A program made the position numbers and the translations under genes. The notes beneath the pieces are model-generated. The model had not been told where the DNA came from, made no database searches, and saw only the letters and a list, made by a program, of their open reading frames with translations. 64,000 bases of DNA, from positions 33,724 through 97,723 of the forward strand of contig JBAKBP010007658.1 of the NCBI GenBank assembly GCA_037953745.1, in the 5' to 3' direction. This DNA is from Lithodes maja. Taxonomy: Eukaryota; Arthropoda; Malacostraca; Decapoda; Lithodidae. Positions 46,161 to 58,535 of the stretch are shown in pieces; position 1 is the first letter of the stretch; each line of letters begins with the position of its first letter.

Positions 46161-48042
46161 TACACAATCAAATATGGAAATGGTCTTTACAAATACATTG
46201 AGATTTGGTTTCTATAGACTTATTACACAATTCCCTCAGTTTGCCCACATGTCTTTACTGATGATAAGTTTTCCTTTTCTTGCACGATTATATATGTTTC
46301 GACCGCAAGGGACAGTAACTATTTTAACAAAATCACCTAGTACGATCGGATGTTGGCTTTCAAAATTAAATCCAGCTATCAAATGTCCTTAGTTATGTTG
46401 ATACGAGAATGTTCAACTATAACCATAAGAGTATTTGAATAGGTGATGTTAAGGATAGAGCGGGACTCTAGGATAGAGACAGAATTACTTTGATTTCGTA
46501 CAAGTGATTTATCGGGTGTAGGTGGTGGACTCAACTATATATTCTTAGCAGTTTTAGAGGGTGCCTTATGTCTTTGATCACTAAAATTGGAGGGTTTCGG
46601 ACCTCATCCTTTAATATATGTGGAGGTGTTTCTCTTGTTGTTGGACGATCTCGGACCACATCCATTAAGTAATGTAGAGGTGACTCTCTTGTTACTAGTC
46701 TCGAACCTAGTTAGTGAGAATCAGGCCTCACAGGTATACTGTAGTTGTTGCTAGTCTTGAACTTAGCTGGTAGGTATCGGGCCTCACAGAGGGTGCAAGT
46801 CTCAAGCTTAGCTGGTGAGCATCGGGCCTCACAGGTTTTTCACCAAACAAGAGGTGTTGTTCTTATACCTCTGTTTGGTCGGCTGTGATAAAGTCCACTT
46901 CTGCTGCGTTCTTCTGGTTGATGGTGTTGAGGGCGAGATGGGCTTGCTCGGACTCAATTTTTTACCTGTGGGCTGGTGGAAGTCATCTCGGGTTGGAGGT
47001 TGGTGGCGCGGGGGCAGTTCCGATTGAGAAGGGCATGCTGCGTCTCTGTTGTGGTGGTGTTTATGTCCTTCTGTACGGTGTCGTGGTGATGGAATAAATG
47101 TTTATTGTTTCCATATTACCATTACTAGGTTAGCGTTATGCTAGACGAAACATTTTTAAGATAAATTAATGGAGAGAAATCAGTACCGGTAATTCAATAT
47201 ACTGTACATACACAGTATACTGTATATACAAGGTGAGTTAGACAATGTAATACAAGACAACATTTTATTTACATACAATATAGATCTCTTGAACTTGGGA
47301 AGTTAAACATACAATCAATATTCATGTGAATACATAAATCTTCACTTTAAGTAAGTATACAACAGTAGTTCTGTGAGTTCTTAGATTCTGATTAATATTT
47401 GGACACTGAATTTGAGCTAGGAGCAAGTATGGAAACAAACAATTATGTGAGTTCTTAGACTCTGGCAAGCATTTACATTAAGTAAAACTGAAATATGAGA
47501 GAAAGCAAGAGAGACAGAGGACAGCAAGGAGCGGAAGCAGAAAAGAAGAAAACAAAGAGACCCGAGAAAAAGAAGAAGAGAGAGAGAGAGAATAACTCAT
47601 GAGAGCAGGAAGCGACACCAGAACACCATCAAGACAAATGCGATTCAAGAAGTCGCTTCACCACCCAGAGAGAGACGCCATAAACACCACAAGTTTCGAA
47701 AGCACCACAAGTTTCGAAAGCACCACAAATCATCCAAGTTATGCCGCAGCCCAGAAGAACCCTGGATACGAAGCGAGCCAAACAATACCTCAGCCCGGAC
47801 GCCCGCCAAATTCAAACGCGAGCGCTCAGACCCTTCTCGCTCTCAGCGTGGCCACCCAGGCTGTGCCCGCACTGTGGGGGTTAACCTCAGCCTATTAAAA
47901 GTGACACCTTAAACCTATTCCTCACAGATACCTCACCTGGGACTACGTTGCTAAATGCATGACGTGCCAGGTGAAACCAACAGAGGGCAGACAGGGTGTG
48001 ATCGGAGTAGCTGCCGATCTCGAGGTGAAACGTAATATGCTC
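46161..48042. other. Unassigned region with degenerate tandem repeats
   Basis: At 46,575-46,690 a unit GGACC.CATC...AATAT.TGGAGGTGTTTCTCTTG occurs twice. At 46,700-46,840 a unit CTCGAACCTAGTTAGTGAG...CGGGCCTCACAG occurs three times. A near-palindrome TATACTGTA...CAGTATA lies near 47,200. No frame is convincing. The 99-codon frame at 47,599 has no recognisable domain. Confidence 0.5.
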
Positions 48043-48660
48043 GTACACTGGTCAGTGCAGTCAGACAACATCTAGCCATATCCAATCTCTTGGTTTAAAT
48101 CCAATTGCCCATACACTGGTCAGTGCAAAAAGATACATATAATTGGAGCTTCCTAAAGCTGTCCTACTTGCCCAAAGATAGGACAGGAGGAATTGTATAG
48201 TAACATACAAGTCGTCAGTACACTGGTCCATATGGCTCTAGTTATTGTGCAGATCCTAGGTATAGACTTACTGCCAGTACACTGGTCTGAGTAGTCAGTC
48301 GAGTCCGGTTCTTTAGCTTTAGCTTGCTACTAGTACACTAGACGCATAGCCCGCTATAACTCAGTCCTTGGGTATTGATCCAAACCCTACCAGGAAATTG
48401 TTAATTGGACAGTACACTGGTCCGTGCTGCCTAACAAATTCTCTGGCCCTCCCCATCTTGGGTATCGGAAGTCGTCCAGGCCCAAAGGACTTCTCCCTTT
48501 CTCAAGATAGGAATTGCTAGGTGGACAGTACACTGGTCCGTGCTACCCAATAAGTTCTCGAACCCTCCAGGTTTAGGTCAAAGCTGTCACCAGTACACTG
48601 GTCCGTGTGTAGCCTGAAACCCGAGTATAAGAGTTGCTATATTGCCAGTACACAGGTCTG
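48043..48660. repeat. Nine dispersed CAGTACACTGGTC motifs
   Basis: The motif (consensus CCAGTACACTGGTCCGTG) occurs at about 48,043, 48,111, 48,215, 48,273, 48,331, 48,410, 48,525, 48,590 and 48,645. Spacings of 55-115 bp contain looser repeats such as GGTATCG.AGTCGTCCAGGC. It is a decayed tandem array or a motif-rich control region of a retroelement. Confidence 0.85.
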
Positions 48661-49145
48661 TGCTCCCTGGCAACTTCTCTGAGCCTTCCCCACTACCTCC
48701 CAACACCTGGACAGTAAGGAGCCAACTCACCCGCGTGTCAAGACCTGCTGGAGAACGTTGTCAGAGGATCACCACCACCTACAATATCACTACAATAACG
48801 AGCCCGAGGAAGATCCATAGATGTTGGACCACGGCACCAGAACGAAGAACGGTAAGAACCTAGCTTGCTGTACAACAGACCTCCCTTCTCACTTGTTGGG
48901 CCTCCATAGACAAACCACTTGTATCTATTGTTGTAAAATAGAATATTTTGAATGCAAACTCCTTGTCAGATCACGTGTGATAATATTACATTTTATAGCT
49001 GCACCCACCCATACAGTGATACACATAAAATCAACCCCAGTGACACTATCTTTCCACGCCCAGAGACCAAGTGAATTGTGATTAAATTTTGTAATTTATG
49101 TGCCATTCCATGCTTAAATTCGTTTGAGAAGTGCTAACGTGACTA
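48661..49145. other. No supportable gene
   Basis: Mixed-composition sequence without recognisable coding or repeat structure. Confidence 0.45.
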
Positions 49146-49630
49146 TTTTTTGTCTTCTATATTCCAACTACTACCTCTCGGGCATAGGTTGAGAGCCTGT
49201 ACATCCAACCACTCAACACGGTGAAGCCCATGATGTCTTGTTCCAGTCTAGGGAGTGAAACACTTGAAGCATTAGAGTTCAACTCACAACTCGAAGCAGC
49301 CCCATCTCTGAAGCTGCTTCACCTTCGTGTTTCACTGTCTCACCACCTAGACTCAGACCCTCACTCTCAGAACGCCACCTATTGAGCAATTAACTCACTA
49401 GGCATTGCCCACCTGTAGCATATTTTGAATATGGGAATAGTCATACAGTGCTATTTAATCAGGGAACAGTGAGGGTATTTGTTGGTGTTTTGGTGGGCTT
49501 TGTGGTAATGCACTGATACTAGGTACAGCACAAATTCCATCCCAATAATATCTTCCCATTGATATATCAGGATTCGAGCCCGGGGCCATTGGATTACCAG
49601 ACCAGTGGCAAGACCACTCCACCACACCTC
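49146..49630 (-). mobile_element. tRNA-derived SINE, copy 2
   Basis: Reverse-complement relative of 166-722: poly-T (49,146-49,151) marks its 3' poly-A, and CCGAGGCTCGAATCC-like B box and TGGTCTGGTAATCCAATGG head lie at 49,575-49,620. The body shares GATATTATTGGGATGGAATT and GAATATTCCCATATTC-type segments with copy 1. It contains an extra internal stretch (49,280-49,320) relative to copy 1. Confidence 0.85.
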
Positions 49631-49821
49631 TTGTTCCCATCTATGTGCGAAGACTCCTAAATGCGCTATTTAGGAAACTATTATATCTGTGATAAACTCT
49701 AACTTGAAAGAGACATTCAGTGATTATTATATATACTGTATATAATTGTGTGTAACTATTATTGCTATTCAAAGTCTGAATATTGCGATTCATCTTAGCT
49801 CCAAGGTATAACTATTTCTCA
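49631..49821. other. No supportable feature
   Basis: AT-rich spacer between the SINE and the LINE-A-like fragment. Confidence 0.4.
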
Positions 49822-50095
49822 TCCCCGTGCAGCAGCACCCAACAAACACCGCACACACAACATCAACATTCTTCAATTAAACATAGATGGAATTAACACA
49901 AAAAAACACGAACTCTCACACTTTATCGAACAACACAACATACACATTGCCATCTTACAAGAAACAAAACAAAAATACCTACTTTTCATGACTTCACCAC
50001 CATCAGACAAGATCGAGCCGACGGCGACGGCGGTGGACACATCACCTTGGTTCACACAGCAATAAACTTCACAGACACCAGTGCGCCGTTTCCAG
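49822..50095 (+). pseudogene. LINE-A-like endonuclease fragment
   Basis: Close match to LINE-A 28,246-28,515: HNINILQLNIDGINTKKHEL, IHIAILQETKQ (here the catalytic QETK is intact), and RQDRADGDGGGHITLVH. Similarity stops near 50,095. It helps show that the TAA in LINE-A at about 28,377 is a mutation. Confidence 0.85.
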
Positions 50096-52420
50096 ATATA
50101 ATCGACAACCACGGGGAAAAGAGAATATACCGTAATTGCTATGTTAGATGATTTAAACATTAGGCACAAATATCAAGGTCAAACAATCAACCCAGATGTA
50201 GGATGACCCCCCACGCGTCACCTTCCGCACCGACCACCACACAGACCGCGACCTTTCTCCTCCGACTTTCACTCTCGATCAGACCCCTCCCTACCCCCGA
50301 TCCGCCCTACCTCACCGTACAACCTACGTCCACAGCATAGACATCTTCAACAGCAAAGACAATTCAAATATATATTGCCACAACAACTTCCTCCATCCCC
50401 TACCACCACCTCGCCCCCTGCTCTCACCTCCAAGACAGACCCCTCACCTACCCCTTTTACCCACCCACACCCCATAGTACACATGTCATCATCAGAAAAG
50501 ACTCCCTACCCCTCCACCACCCCAAGTATTTCAAATTCACAGCATATGCCACCCAAATCTACCAACCTTTCCGATTACCCCTATAAATAACCCCCAAGTA
50601 TTCCTCCCGCCTCTCCAACCATCCACCCCTTACCGGCCCCTTTCACCCCCCCACCCCCCACCCCCAACCCCTTCCGGAAATAAGATGCCACAACTCAAAG
50701 TATTTCTAAATCACCTCAGATCTCAACGACGTCTACCAACTCTTCCGATACCTCCCCTAACTTAGCTAACTCTCTTGACTTTGTCCTTCCACCTCCCTGA
50801 ACCATCCCTTCCGCCTCCACACACCCCACTCCTCTACCTACACCACTACCTAAAAATATTTCACCAATCCTTGCTACCCCCATACCGACTACGACCACCA
50901 CCAATGCACAGGCATGCCCTAACGTACCACCACCTGCTCCACCTCCACCTATTCTGCAGAGATCCACCCGACAATCTCATTACATAGCCCTATCATTTTT
51001 GTCGTCATCCGGCCCAAATCTGAAAACATCGATCACTACCATCACGTAACCTGTGACGCGACTAGGGGTGAATTTCGATGCAGCAACAAACTCAGATCCT
51101 GCTCCAACCACAACATCGGGCTTTTCCCCCACCACTAATGCTACACTTCCATCTGCATGCATTTACAAAAAGGACCCCACTAGGTAAAAGATCACCATTA
51201 GACTGCCTACCACCAAAGTGTCCAGACCATGCCGTATTTCGTCGATTCGTTGTCCACCCGCCTCAAACATGTTTATTAGTTATATTAGTTATGTTTATTA
51301 GCTGGATAATGTCAACAGATCATAAGAAAATAATTTAAAACCATCAGGACTTAAGAACCAAATTGGGAGGGGAGAAAAATATGTCAACATTAATATTAGT
51401 GTAAAACAATAAAAAAGGAGCTGAAACCAGGTCAACACACTGGGCAACATTTTTTAAACACATGAAACCCGCCTTTCCCACCACCTTGAAATAACATATG
51501 ACCTCTAGCCATGGGGTCGTGACTTTCACACAGAGAGGGGAAGTATAATGCCCGGTGTGAAATTAGCTAAGATAGAAGTAACCCCTATAACTACCATTAC
51601 AACAGCAGCCACAACAAGTAATACCACCATCAATAAGAGCGAGAGTGTAAAAGGACGTATGAGCCACTCACAAGTCATCCCTAGGGAGCATTCCTACCAG
51701 GAGGGTTCTGGCCAGACCCCCTCTTCACTTCTAGGTGCTCTATCATCAGGACCAAAAAGGAAAAAAAGGAAACCATCAATGCTCGTGCCTGCATTAGGAG
51801 GAGAAGATCCCGACCTACCAGTAATAGTGGTGAATATGGTAGAAAAAGTGAGAGGATTCCCTTTCCCACACAAGGCTCAAAGCTCTTTCTCCAGGTCACT
51901 CGACTGGATCTAAACCTACGTGCGAAACTAGGTCTCCTCCTAAATCCGAAACTAGGGTAACCTCTATGCTCTAAGATAGTTTAGTGAATTGTACAGCCGA
52001 CCAGTGTAACCTCTCGTTCCTGAGTATCACCTCTACAGTGCCTGTTGATAGGAGTTGTCCGAGACCTCTTTGGGATTGCGTGTAGGTTCGATACTTTTCC
52101 CCATCAAGTCTAAGGACAGATAAGAAAGAAGACAGCAGGTTCCTGTACAGAGAATACAGAATATAGCCAAAGTCGAGACGATAAGGAAAGCGATAAAGAA
52201 CGAGAGACTAGTGTTGAGTGTATACACCGTGTATAAAGTGTAAAAAAGTGTATAACAAGTTGTGAACTCCTTGAATGGTAGCAAACTCATCTAATACGTA
52301 AATTACCATTTTTTCTTAGAAGTAATCATCCAAATATAATGCTAGCTAAATAACTATCAGCTATATTGAACCTAAGAGCCCACGTGTTTAATTAATTCCA
52401 TAAATAATGCTCGCCACGTG
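50096..52420. other. Pyrimidine-rich low-complexity region, no supportable gene
   Basis: 50,180-51,330 is C/T- and A-rich on the plus strand and gives Pro/Thr/Ser-rich frames in all three phases, none conserved enough to call. The frame 51,548-51,913 (122 codons) has a PKRKKRK basic run and Thr-rich start but no recognised domain. 51,914-52,420 shows nothing. Confidence 0.4.
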
Positions 52421-52798
52421 TTAAGGTCGTTGCACACTGACACGATTGCCCCTCCAGGCGAGTTCCCGACTCGAAATTTCAGCCTGATACGGCGAATCGG
52501 CAACATAATCGTGGATATCGGGAATTAGCCGTGGGTGACTCTCACGGTCCAAGCGACGTATCGAGGGTCGATACGAGATTTTGAGCTGTTCAAAAGTTGA
52601 TGGGAATCCCCCGAGTCGGAAAAAAAACACCGGAAAAAAAAACGGCACAGAAAAAAGGCACCGTTTTTTTTTTTCACAAATTACGGACTAGGAAAAAATG
52701 GCACATATTAAGAAGTAATAGATCAATAAAATGTGTTTCGATGCAATATGCAATATTGCATAATGTAATTATATATATCTGGTAGTGTACTCACCACA

Positions 52799-52816
52799 GG
52801 TTAGGTTAGGTTAGAA
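52799..52816. repeat. Short TTAGG-type run
   Basis: GGTTAGGTTAGGTTAG, the arthropod telomere motif, three units. Similar short runs occur at about 121-140 and 10,015-10,030. Too short to be telomeric. Confidence 0.6.
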
Positions 52817-53330
52817 CTTAAGAAACCAGAATTTTGCATAAGGCTGACCGGTCAGGCCCACACAAAGCAGATCCCATTCACACTCAACCCATATCATTCA
52901 TATGACTATCAAGTTTGCACTTGAAATGTTCTACCGTTCTGGAGCTAACCACACACTTCCACAACTCTGTTCCCAAACCAGTGCTAACCTATATCTTTTC
53001 TAAAGCAAAACTTATCCAATTTGAAGTCATTTGAACGGGTAATCTCGCCGTTATTAAGCCTTAATACCTTATTTATATCTCCATTGTTGATATATTTTTC
53101 ATCCACTTAATCACCTATATCATATCTCCTATACATCTTCGTCTTTCTAACGAATGCAAGCCAAGGGTTATCAGCCTCTCCTCATATGATAAATTTCTAA
53201 CAATGTGGATCATTTGCGTCAATCTTCGTTGGACTGCCTCCAGAGAGTCAATATCCATTCTATAATAAGGACACCAACACTGAACAGCATAGTCCCAGTG
53301 AGGTCTCACATTAGGTCAGGGTAGGTTAAA
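52815..53330 (-). pseudogene. LINE C-terminal fragment and 3' UTR
   Basis: The minus frame 53,309-53,115 reads VRPHWDYAVQ-like MRPHWDYAVQCWCPYYRMDI, LEAVQRRLTQMIHIVRNLSY and LGLHSLERRRCIGDMI, the conserved end of CR1/L2-type LINE polyproteins. Its 3' part includes GGATCTGCTTTGTGTGGGCC, also found at 58,540 and 58,690. It is truncated at the 5' end inside H2. Confidence 0.85.
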
Positions 53331-53744
53331 TAGAAATATAGTGTAATTAAAGCAAAATATAGAAGTACAATAAATATAACAAATATAATTAACATTATTA
53401 AATTCTTGAATAATAAATAATTTAGGAATAAATCCTGGATAATAAAGTTGCCTAATTAATCATTTTGATAGATTTTCATAACATGCGATTTTTTCCTACC
53501 CAGAAGAATATGCTTTTTTTTTCCCAGTGCCCTTATTTCCAGTGCCTTTTTTTCCTACATTCGGTCCGCACGGCAGGTTTATGCACCAGACGACGTTGAT
53601 AAGGGCCATACGGCTTTGATACGGACCATACGATTGTGATACGGCGAATTTGCGATGGAGACCAGACTCAGACGATTGTTTACGGTTGCCGGCGGATTCT
53701 CGCGATCTTTTGAACAGCTCAAAACTTTGTATCGACCTCCAATA

Positions 53745-54024
53745 CGTCGCTTGGACCGTGCGAGTCACCCACGGCTATTTTACGATACCCACGATTATGT
53801 TGCCGATTGCCGTATCAGGCTGACATTTTGAGTCGGGAACTCGCCTGGAGGGGCATTCGTGTCAGTGTGCAACGACCTGGTACCCGATACGTTGCTTGGA
53901 CCGTGCGAGTCACCCACGGCTAATTTACGATACCCACGATTATGTTGCCGATTCGCCGTATCAGGCTGACATTTCGAGTCGGGAACTCGCCTGGAGGGGC
54001 AATCGTGTCAGTGTGCAACCACCT
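53745..54024. repeat. Tandem duplication of the H2 right terminus
   Basis: Two copies of about 140 bp (53,745-53,880 and 53,881-54,024), each running from GCTTGGACCGTGCGAGTCAC to GTCAGTGTGCAAC.ACCT. Only the outer copy abuts the TTA duplication, so the element has an extra internal terminus. Confidence 0.88.
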
Positions 54025-54304
54025 TTAAGAGTAAATTTACCAGGCGTAGTGAATGCTGAAGTCCACAGACTTATACCACGACCCATATTATGTTGTACTT
54101 TATATTTGTGTACTCTTTTGTATCTATGCTGCATGTATTTAAATTGTGTAATTCTCTCCTGTGAATACACTGCTGTTTTGTACTATCCGTATAACTTGTA
54201 TACCTGCGTTTAGTCGTTTTTTTGTATCACTTACTTGTAATTCTCCATATTGAGCGAGACCCACCAAGAACATATTTTGTCCGAAATATCTATCTGTGTG
54301 TCAA

Positions 54305-55045
<741 letters not shown>

Positions 55046-55340
55046 GAGGGGGGAATAAAATAAGTTATTCATTTACAAACGCAGTCAGTCGCGGGTTTGA
55101 TGCGAGATATTTGTCTAGGCGAAGTTTAAATGAATCAACGGTGCTGCAGTCTATGACGTCTCGGGGAAGCCCATCCACAAGTTGACAACTCGATTGAAGA
55201 AGAAATTCTTAGATTCGTGTGAGTTAAAAGATTTACCAATAATGTTTCAACCGTTTCCGCGCTTGTAATTAGATTGGTCGATAGTGAAGTACTTACTACA
55301 GTTCATATTGTCGATGCCTTTGATGATTTTGAACACTTGA
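55046..55340 (-). pseudogene. LINE-D C-terminal end
   Basis: QVFKIIKGIDNMNCSKYFTI and DQSNYKRGNG, then, after frameshifts, SHESKNFFFNRVVNLWMGFP, match the standard C-terminus of CR1-like LINEs (YFTI..S..R.NG, FFFNRVVN.WN.LP). The stop region is blurred by frameshifts. Confidence 0.8.
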
Positions 55341-55905
55341 TTTTTTTTTTTTTTTTTATAAAGACCTCCGTCTACGTATTGTGAAAAACCTGTTATCCTC
55401 CGGCAAATTACAGGGTTGAGTGAGTGAAGAGGGGGACAGTGAATGAAAGAGGATACATGTTTTTCATAATACGTGTTGCTAGCCCCAAACGCGCGAGTAA
55501 CTGTGCCTTTCAACCATCCGACACATCCCCTTTATTTATGTGCATCACACATGTTAAATACAAATAAAGTTTATTTTTGTTATACCCTACTGTGGAAAGA
55601 CTACGGATACACCACTCCTGCCCGGGCCTCACACAGTGGCATGGCCCAGTCCAGTCGTACTGAGCTCATGACGCTGATGGCATTGCCCCGGAGGATAGCC
55701 ATCCCTAGTCTTTGCTTGAGCCCGAGGGTTTCCCGGGGTTCTCCTGAAACTTCTCTGATTTTACAGCCTATTTCATTCACCATCTTAAGGGTGGTAGGGC
55801 CGAAGACTCCCGAGGTTTCGAATGCCAGGGGCTCGATCTGATGACTTCTGGCGATGGCTTGATATTTTTCTCGCTTTTTATTTTCTGCTAAATTTAGGCC
55901 CTACA
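55341..55905 (-). mobile_element. LINE 3' fragment with poly-A inserted in LINE-D
   Basis: The minus strand reads IEPLAFETSGVFGPTTLKMV, IGCKIREVSGEPRETLGLKQ and RLGMAILRGNAISVMSS, ending VVYP-stop at about 55,601, then about 250 bp of 3' UTR and a poly-A (55,341-55,358). The FET.G..G...TG.PR....QR...A..RGNA order is the C-terminus of a second, distinct LINE family common in corals and molluscs. Confidence 0.75.
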
Positions 55906-56313
55906 TGACAACGTATCTAGATTGTGTTGCATATTGTCAACTTGTTCTTTTGAGAGTACACTATTTGCAATTTTTGTATTGTCAGCAAATTTTGAGATTG
56001 TACAGGTGAGACCCTCATCTATGTCGTTGATGTAAATTAGAAAGAGAATTGGTCCTAGTACCTATCCCTGGGGTACCCCGCTACTTGCATTGGTCCATTT
56101 AGATGCCCTACCGTTTATGACTACTCTTTGCTTTCTGTCGCTGAGCCAATTTTCTATCCATGTCAACACTCCGTCCTGTATTCCATGTGCTTTTAGTTTT
56201 AGCAGTAAACGTTTGTGGGGAACTTAGTCAAAGGCTTTTTGAAAATCAAGGTATATAATATCTACAGCTTTACTTTCATCGTAGAGTTTGAGGATATCGT
56301 GGAAGAAGTCTAA
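55906..56313 (-). pseudogene. LINE-D reverse transcriptase palm
   Basis: AVDIIYLDFQKAFD, a stop, VPHKRLLLKLKAHGIQDGVL, SGVPQG, a stop, VLGPILFLIYINDIDEGLTC and FADN at 55,978-55,989, where the catalytic FADD has its second Asp changed to Asn. It joins the 60,147-60,900 part in phase when H3 and one TAA are removed. Confidence 0.9.
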
Positions 56314-56814
56314 TGCCCCTTTCCCACTGGTGCGAATTCATACGATTTTCATCGCCGAAACCAAGAAATGGGCACATTCGTATGACATCGCAACAACATT
56401 TTGAACCCTCGTATGATGATCGTTTGCCTCGCAAGGTCTCGCAAGGGGCCTCGCAAGTGTTCGGATTGTTCAAAATTTGGAACGAGGACTGGCGAGGGGT
56501 CCGAACCCTCGCAAGCATCGTCGAACATTGGCCGAGGGATCGGCGAGGCCCTCAGAGCTCCTCTTCGACATTGGGGAGACATCGACGAGGGTGTCGCATG
56601 AAAAAAAAGAGTCGTCGAGAGTATACCCGCCACGGGTATACTTCGCACGAGGCGTGCGAAGGGCTTTGCGACGACGTAGATGAATGCTCGGAAAACACCT
56701 CGCCGAGGCCAAAGAGCACCTTCGGCAAGGTGGGTAAAAAAAAAAGGATTAGGCCTCTAGTGAACCTGTCAGCCCTTTTTTCTATGCACCTCTCGTAAGG
56801 GGGTTCACCTGTTT

Positions 56815-57390
56815 TTTTTCTCTTACTCTCCATTTCTCTTTTTCTCTGGCTTGTATCCATTCTGCCCCATTCAGCCAACTGTTAACCCTTTCAGACTCAT
56901 ATGACGCAGAGGTTGACAGATTAACAATAAAAAATAGAGTTCTCTCACTCTTATAATTACCTCTCCAAAATTAGTTTTCTGCCCACAGCTAACTCAAAGA
57001 CAACTGCAGAGGTTGAAGTAACTAAACTAAAGGTTTCTAAATACCCCTGATGGTAACAAAGGCTTTAAAGTATCCCTAATAGGCTCAAAATCGCGTCATA
57101 TGTCGGAGAGGGTTAAGACGTTTATCCCCATCCAAGTATTGATATCTTCCTGGCGAACGATAGCGAGCCAGCATTGTATGGAGAAATCCGGCTTCGCCGG
57201 AGAAATTTTTCTATCGAAAAATGTACAAATTTAGCTTGCTCTCAACAACAAAAATACATATGTTGGCTCGCTACTGCTCACCAGGAAAATATTGAAACCT
57301 GGATGGGGGTAAACGTCTTAAAACAGTAGGCTGAATGGGGCCGAACGGATACAAGGCAAAGAGAGAGGGAGAGAAAGAGAAAACAAAAAA
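56815..57390. repeat. Large imperfect palindrome
   Basis: The arms 56,815-56,881 plus 57,117-57,180 mirror 57,225-57,390 (GGCTTGTATCCATTCTGCCC, GACGTTTATCCCCATCCAAG, TAGCGAGCCAGCA). A tight hairpin CCGGCTTCGCCGG lies at the centre, near 57,189. The left arm is split by a TTAA MITE. Confidence 0.85.
56886..57112. mobile_element. TTAA-type MITE in palindrome arm
   Basis: 227 bp between TTAA at 56,882-56,885 and 57,113-57,116. The ends are CCCTTTCAGACTCATATGAC and, reversed, CCCTCTCCGACATATGACGC. The opposite palindrome arm (about 57,320-57,335) shows the empty site CTGTTTTAAGACG. Confidence 0.88.
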
Positions 57391-57506
57391 AAGCGAGGTG
57401 GGCTCAATTAACCCGGGAGCTGCGGGAAGACTCTTAAGAGTTCCCCCGGCGGACTGCGGGAAGACTCTCCTGAGTAAGTAAAATTAAAAATCAACTTTTG
57501 ACATCG

Positions 57507-57543
<37 letters not shown>
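57507..57543. repeat. Poly-A tract
   Basis: A run of 37 A. The adjacent 57,544-57,780 has no convincing frame. Confidence 0.95.
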
Positions 57544-57547
<4 letters not shown>

Positions 57548-58261
57548 GCCCCTGGGCCATGCAAAATCTCAGTCCTCTACCTCCCCTCCTTCCCCACTTT
57601 CCTCCTATCCCTCAGTTATCACCTATTTTCCCTATTATTCCCTTATTCTGAGGTATATTTTCGTGCTAACATTAGCGAGTTGCAAGCAGGGTGTTGTCAT
57701 CACTGATAGCAATCGAGTGCAAGAGAGAGAGAGAGAGTATCGATCGACTGTGTCGCAGTGGCCTTGGGGAAAATTGGCGGGAAGGTAGCTTGCCTCACCC
57801 ATACATTATACAACTCGCGGGCTATATCTCCGATTTTGACCATCCAAACGCTGTTTTCACTCGTTTTATTGTTGTTTCAGGTTAATACCTTTATAATCAA
57901 CCCATAATAGGCGCATATGGATAATTATTAATGCTATTAATAGCACAGGGGGAGGTTTTCAATTACCCCCGTGCGCACTTCAGAGGTTAAGCCGTAATTC
58001 GTAAACATACGGCAAGGACATTGCCAATCTCCGAATTAAGGGGAGATGGGTCGTTTTTCTGGTCCCCTTTCTTCCTCATGGTTAACCCCATTAGTTTTCA
58101 TATTTTATGACGTTCGGCCCATTAGTTTGGCAATTTTAAGACATTTCACCCCATTTCGTTGTCAATATTAAGACTTTTCGTGTCATTTAGGCGTCGAGTT
58201 TTTTCTGGCTAGCGATAACGAGCCAGTACTTTTTGAGGCTTTCGGCCAGGATATTTGTCTA

Positions 58262-58520
58262 TCGAAAAATGTACAAATTGATCTTGAAGGAGGGTGTTGG
58301 GGGTGCTTTATATGCTTGATGGAGGTCTAGGGATGAAACGAAATAAATTATAAACAAATATATAAATTAGCAAATATTACGCCCATCCCCCCTTAAGGGG
58401 AGACGGACCGTTTGTTTGGTCATTCATTCCTTTATTTCTTAGTTTCCTCACTAGACCTCCATCAAACTTTAAAAAAAAACTCTAGACCCCCCTGCAAGAT
58501 AAATTTGTACATTTTTGACG
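58262..58520. repeat. Inverted repeat
   Basis: AAAAATGTACAAATTGATCTTG with TTGATGGAGGTCTAGG on the left is mirrored by CCTCCATCAAACTTT and AAGATAAATTTGTACATTTTT on the right. The AAAATGTACAAATT word also occurs near 57,218. Confidence 0.8.
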
Positions 58521-58535
58521 AGATGGGTTGAGTAT

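Larger units (their letters stand above)
52424..54024. mobile_element. PIF/Harbinger-like non-autonomous element H2
   Basis: Duplication TTA (52,421-52,423 and 54,025-54,027). Terminal repeats AGGTCGTTGCACACTGACAC and, reversed, AGGTGGTTGCACACTGACAC, extend as long TIRs of 100 bp or more (CTCCAGGCGAGTTCCCGACT, CGGCAACATAATCGTGG). No transposase. A LINE 3' fragment (52,815-53,330) lies inside, and the right terminal segment is duplicated. Confidence 0.88.

Noticed and set aside
47599..47898. 99-codon frame as a gene
   Set aside because: No recognisable domain, has a small internal repeat (TTSFES), and no support from context.
47930..48050. Retroviral-type integrase zinc domain (WDYVAKCMTCQVKP)
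   Set aside because: The C-x2-C context resembles the zinc-binding part of integrase, but no HH motif, no frame continuity and no DDE core nearby.
50375..50590. Proline-rich protein
   Set aside because: C-rich low-complexity sequence gives Pro/Thr/Ser frames in all phases.
52799..52816. Telomere or telomere junction
   Set aside because: Only three TTAGG units, and similar short runs elsewhere in the window. No array.
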